From Rhodoferax sp. (GTDB lineage Bacteria > Pseudomonadota > Gammaproteobacteria > Burkholderiales > Burkholderiaceae_C), in NCBI RefSeq assembly GCF_014859475.1, contig NZ_JACUUE010000010.1, positions 1-34,375 of the forward strand: DNA of 34,375 bases, given 5' to 3'. Of this stretch, positions 32,145-34,375 are shown in pieces. The position numbers were made by a program, and so were the translations under genes. The notes under the pieces are model-generated. The model was not told the origin of the DNA, searched no databases, and saw only the letters and a list, made by a program, of their open reading frames with translations. Numbering within the stretch: the first letter of the stretch is position 1; each line of letters starts with the position of its first letter.

Positions 32145-34375
32145 ATGTCGATGTTCCCTTTTTCTACCCAAAGCAAAGCAACCCCAACCCCTGAAGCGTC
32201 TGCCGTCGGCGCCAAAACCCCCGAGGCGCATCCACTGGATGCCTTGACGCATGGTGCGTTCTCCAAGCAAACCTCGGGCGAACGCATGGCCTGCATCCGC
32301 GAATGGCTGGCCACCAGCCCAAGCGCCGAGCAGTTGCAGCAGGTGTTCAAGGAACTCAGCGGCAAAGACAAGGGTGCCGCCAAATTGCTGCGCGAAAAGC
32401 TCGACGAGATCAAGCGCAGCAAGACGCAGGCCACCATTGCGCTGGAATGGGCCGACAAGGCTCAGGCGCTGCTGGCCTTGAGCAAGCTCAATCTGGCCGA
32501 TGCCCTGGCCTGGCAGCGTGATGCCGCCAAAGCCGGCGCGCCGCTGAGCAAGGAGCCGCTGGCCGGCCTGAAGGCGCAACTGGTCGAGCGCGTGCGTGCC
32601 ATCGAAGACTTGCAGCACCGGGTGCAGGTGCAGCGCGAGGCGGCAGTGCTGCTGGCGCAGCGCGTTGAGGTGCTGTCCACCAAACCCTGGACCGATGCCC
32701 AGGCCGCCCAGCAGGCGCTGGCCCTGGATGTGGCCCACTGGCAAACCGAGGTCGAGGCGCTGCAGGGCGACACCAACTGGGCCAGTGTTGATGTGCGTTT
32801 TGTCTCGCAGCTGAACGATTCGCAAGCCCAGTTACAACTGGTCTGGCAGGCTTTCCAGGAAGCGCTGGCGCTCACCGTGGCGGCCGCGCAAGACGCCACT
32901 GCGCCGCTGCCCAAAGTGCCGGTGTGGGCCGACGAGCTGCGGCTGGCGCGCGGTGTGCCGCTGCAAGCCGTGCCAGCGCAGCCCAAGCCCAAGGTGGACC
33001 CCGAGATTCGTGCCAAGGCCACGGCTTTTGTGGCCGAGGTGCTGGCCAAGCTGGAGCATGAAATGGCCCAGGGTCATGGCAAGGCCAGCGCCGGTGCCGC
33101 CAACGCCCTGCGCCAGGCGCTCAAGGACAACGGCCGCCTGATTGACGACAAGCTCGAAGCCCATGCCCATGCGGCGCTGGTGGCAGCGGGCGAACTGGAG
33201 GGCTGGCAACGCTGGCGTGCCGACCAATTGCGCGAAGAACTGGTGGCCAAGGCCGAAGGCTTGCTCAAGCGCCCCGAAGGCCAGGCCATTGGCGGGCGCA
33301 AGATGCAGGACCAGCTGCGTGGCTTGCGCGAACAGTGGAAGCTGACCGACCAGGGCGGTGTGCCCAACCATGCGCTGTGGAAGCGCTTTGACGAAGCCTG
33401 CAACGAAGCTCACAAGGTGGTTGAGGCCTGGCTTGAAAAAATGAAGACCGAGTCGGCCGAGCACCGCGCCCAGCGCCTGGCCCTGATCGACGAGCTCAAT
33501 GCCTGGGCCGAGGCCAACCGGGTCGCGCTTGACGACGACTGGAAAGGCTTTAGCCGCGTGTTGCACCAGTTTGGCGAGCGCTGGCGCGAGGCCGGTCACA
33601 TCGGCGAAAAAATGTTTGCCGAGCTGCAGCCGCTCTGGAAAGCCGCCATTGACCACGCTGCTGAACCGCTGGAAAGCTTGCAAAAACTCAGCCTGGAAGC
33701 GCGCCACGCCATGATCGACGAGGCCCGCGCGCTGGGTGCCGAGCCGGTGCTGCACATTGATGCCGTCAAGGCGCTGCAGCAGCGCTGGCAGGCCGAGGCG
33801 CACCGGGTGCCGATCGACCGTCGCCATGAGCAAAAGCTGTGGGATGCTTTCCGCAAACCGATCGACGAGGCCTTCAACCGCAAGACCGCCGAGCGCGAAA
33901 AAGCCCAAGGCGCCTTGGGCGAGCGCGACCGTGTTGTGCTGGATGCTTCCAAAGCCTTGCAGGCAGCCAATGCCTCGGGTGACGCGCAGGCCATTCGTGT
34001 TGCCATGGCCGCGCTGGAAGCGGCGCTGTCGGGCCAGGCACTGGCGCAAGCCGCCGTGGCTGCTGCCGGGCCTGCCGAGGTCAATGTGGACATGGCTTCG
34101 CCTGAGCTTGAGGCACCGGCACCTGCGCCTGCAACCACCGAAGCGGCGACGGAAGCTGCGGCGGGTGAAGCTGTACCGGGTGAAGCCGCTACCGCCGAGG
34201 CAGCCGAAGCTGCGCCAGTCGCTGAACCAGTCAAGCCGGTGACCCAGCCCAAACGCGTGATTGCCGTGCGCGGCGACGACCGCCCCGGCATGAAAAAAGA
34301 AGAACCCGCAGCCATTGGGCGTGGTGGCAAGTTTGGCGACCGCAAGGACAGCGGCCGCCCCGCTGGCCGCGACGG
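32145..34375 (+). CDS. DUF349 domain protein (3' end outside window)
   Basis: The frame from ATG at 32145 is open to the window end (743 codons visible). A second ATG two codons later is an alternative, and no Shine-Dalgarno is evident before either. The N-terminal region is helical and Ala/Leu/Gln-rich (LQQVFKELSGKDKGAAKLLR). From about residue 360 repeated DUF349-like units with Trp-bearing helices appear (LRGLREQWKLTDQGG, LWKRFDEACNEAH, FSRVLHQFGERWREAGH, LQQRWQAEAHRVP, LWDAFRKPIDEAF). The visible end is an Ala/Glu/Pro-rich linker then a basic Gly/Arg stretch. DUF349 proteins are long, rod-like helical proteins of unknown function. A long opposite-strand ORF at 32832-34049 is a shadow. Confidence 0.85.
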   Translation, partial: MSMFPFSTQSKATPTPEASAVGAKTPEAHPLDALTHGAFSKQTSGERMACIREWLATSPSAEQLQQVFKELSGKDKGAAKLLREKLDEIKRSKTQATIALEWADKAQALLALSKLNLADALAWQRDAAKAGAPLSKEPLAGLKAQLVERVRAIEDLQHRVQVQREAAVLLAQRVEVLSTKPWTDAQAAQQALALDVAHWQTEVEALQGDTNWASVDVRFVSQLNDSQAQLQLVWQAFQEALALTVAAAQDATAPLPKVPVWADELRLARGVPLQAVPAQPKPKVDPEIRAKATAFVAEVLAKLEHEMAQGHGKASAGAANALRQALKDNGRLIDDKLEAHAHAALVAAGELEGWQRWRADQLREELVAKAEGLLKRPEGQAIGGRKMQDQLRGLREQWKLTDQGGVPNHALWKRFDEACNEAHKVVEAWLEKMKTESAEHRAQRLALIDELNAWAEANRVALDDDWKGFSRVLHQFGERWREAGHIGEKMFAELQPLWKAAIDHAAEPLESLQKLSLEARHAMIDEARALGAEPVLHIDAVKALQQRWQAEAHRVPIDRRHEQKLWDAFRKPIDEAFNRKTAEREKAQGALGERDRVVLDASKALQAANASGDAQAIRVAMAALEAALSGQALAQAAVAAAGPAEVNVDMASPELEAPAPAPATTEAATEAAAGEAVPGEAATAEAAEAAPVAEPVKPVTQPKRVIAVRGDDRPGMKKEEPAAIGRGGKFGDRKDSGRPAGRD

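Noticed and set aside
32832-34049. 405-codon minus-strand open frame
   Set aside because: It is opposite the DUF349 gene; its composition mirrors the complementary Ala/Glu/Leu codons and it lacks a ribosome site or motif.

Overview
The window reads as chromosome of a betaproteobacterium, probably Burkholderiales and Comamonadaceae-like (for example Rhodoferax or Polaromonas relatives). The evidence is GC-rich codon use, the dnaG-rpoD and glyA-nrdR neighbourhoods, a ZTP riboswitch in front of glyA, and type IV pilus minor pilins of the beta/gamma kind. The genus is inference; no database was searched.

Bases 1-9590 (minus strand) are an uptake [NiFe]-hydrogenase operon of the Hyb type (group 1c-like). 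Its order is hybO-hybA-hybB-hybC, a 44-codon small ORF, hybD, hypC/hybG, hybE, a hemerythrin, hypA, a repeat block, hypB, then hypF running off the window. A sigma-54 promoter, an IHF-like site and palindromes lie before hybO. NikR (9796-10290, plus) and a NikMN-Q-O nickel transporter (10292-12767, minus) follow, so nickel import, nickel sensing, cofactor assembly and structural subunits sit in one block. Energy from H2 would pass from HybO/HybC through HybA and HybB to quinone.

Bases 12876-18651 (minus) hold an orphan Rieske protein, rpoD, dnaG and a short-chain dehydrogenase. A tRNA-Val(GAC) lies at 18786-18862.

Bases 18863-28986 look accessory. They hold a decayed phage terminase fragment, a ParD/ParE-type toxin-antitoxin pair, a minor-pilin operon (pilE-pilV-pilW-pilX-pilY1-fimT, then a second fimT) that is visibly more AT-rich than the flanks, and an AAA/DUF4143 ATPase between direct and inverted repeats.

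Bases 28987-34375 return to core genes: nrdR and glyA (with a ZTP riboswitch whose output appears to be masking of the glyA Shine-Dalgarno), a lytic transglycosylase, and a DUF349 protein cut by the window end.

Most notable: 60-bp-period repeats that stay in frame inside hypF; a hemerythrin within the hydrogenase maturation genes; a small ORF around a palindrome between hybC and hybD; histidine tails on both NikR and HypB; a 35-residue DGT-type tandem repeat in PilY1; and the sigma-54 control region.
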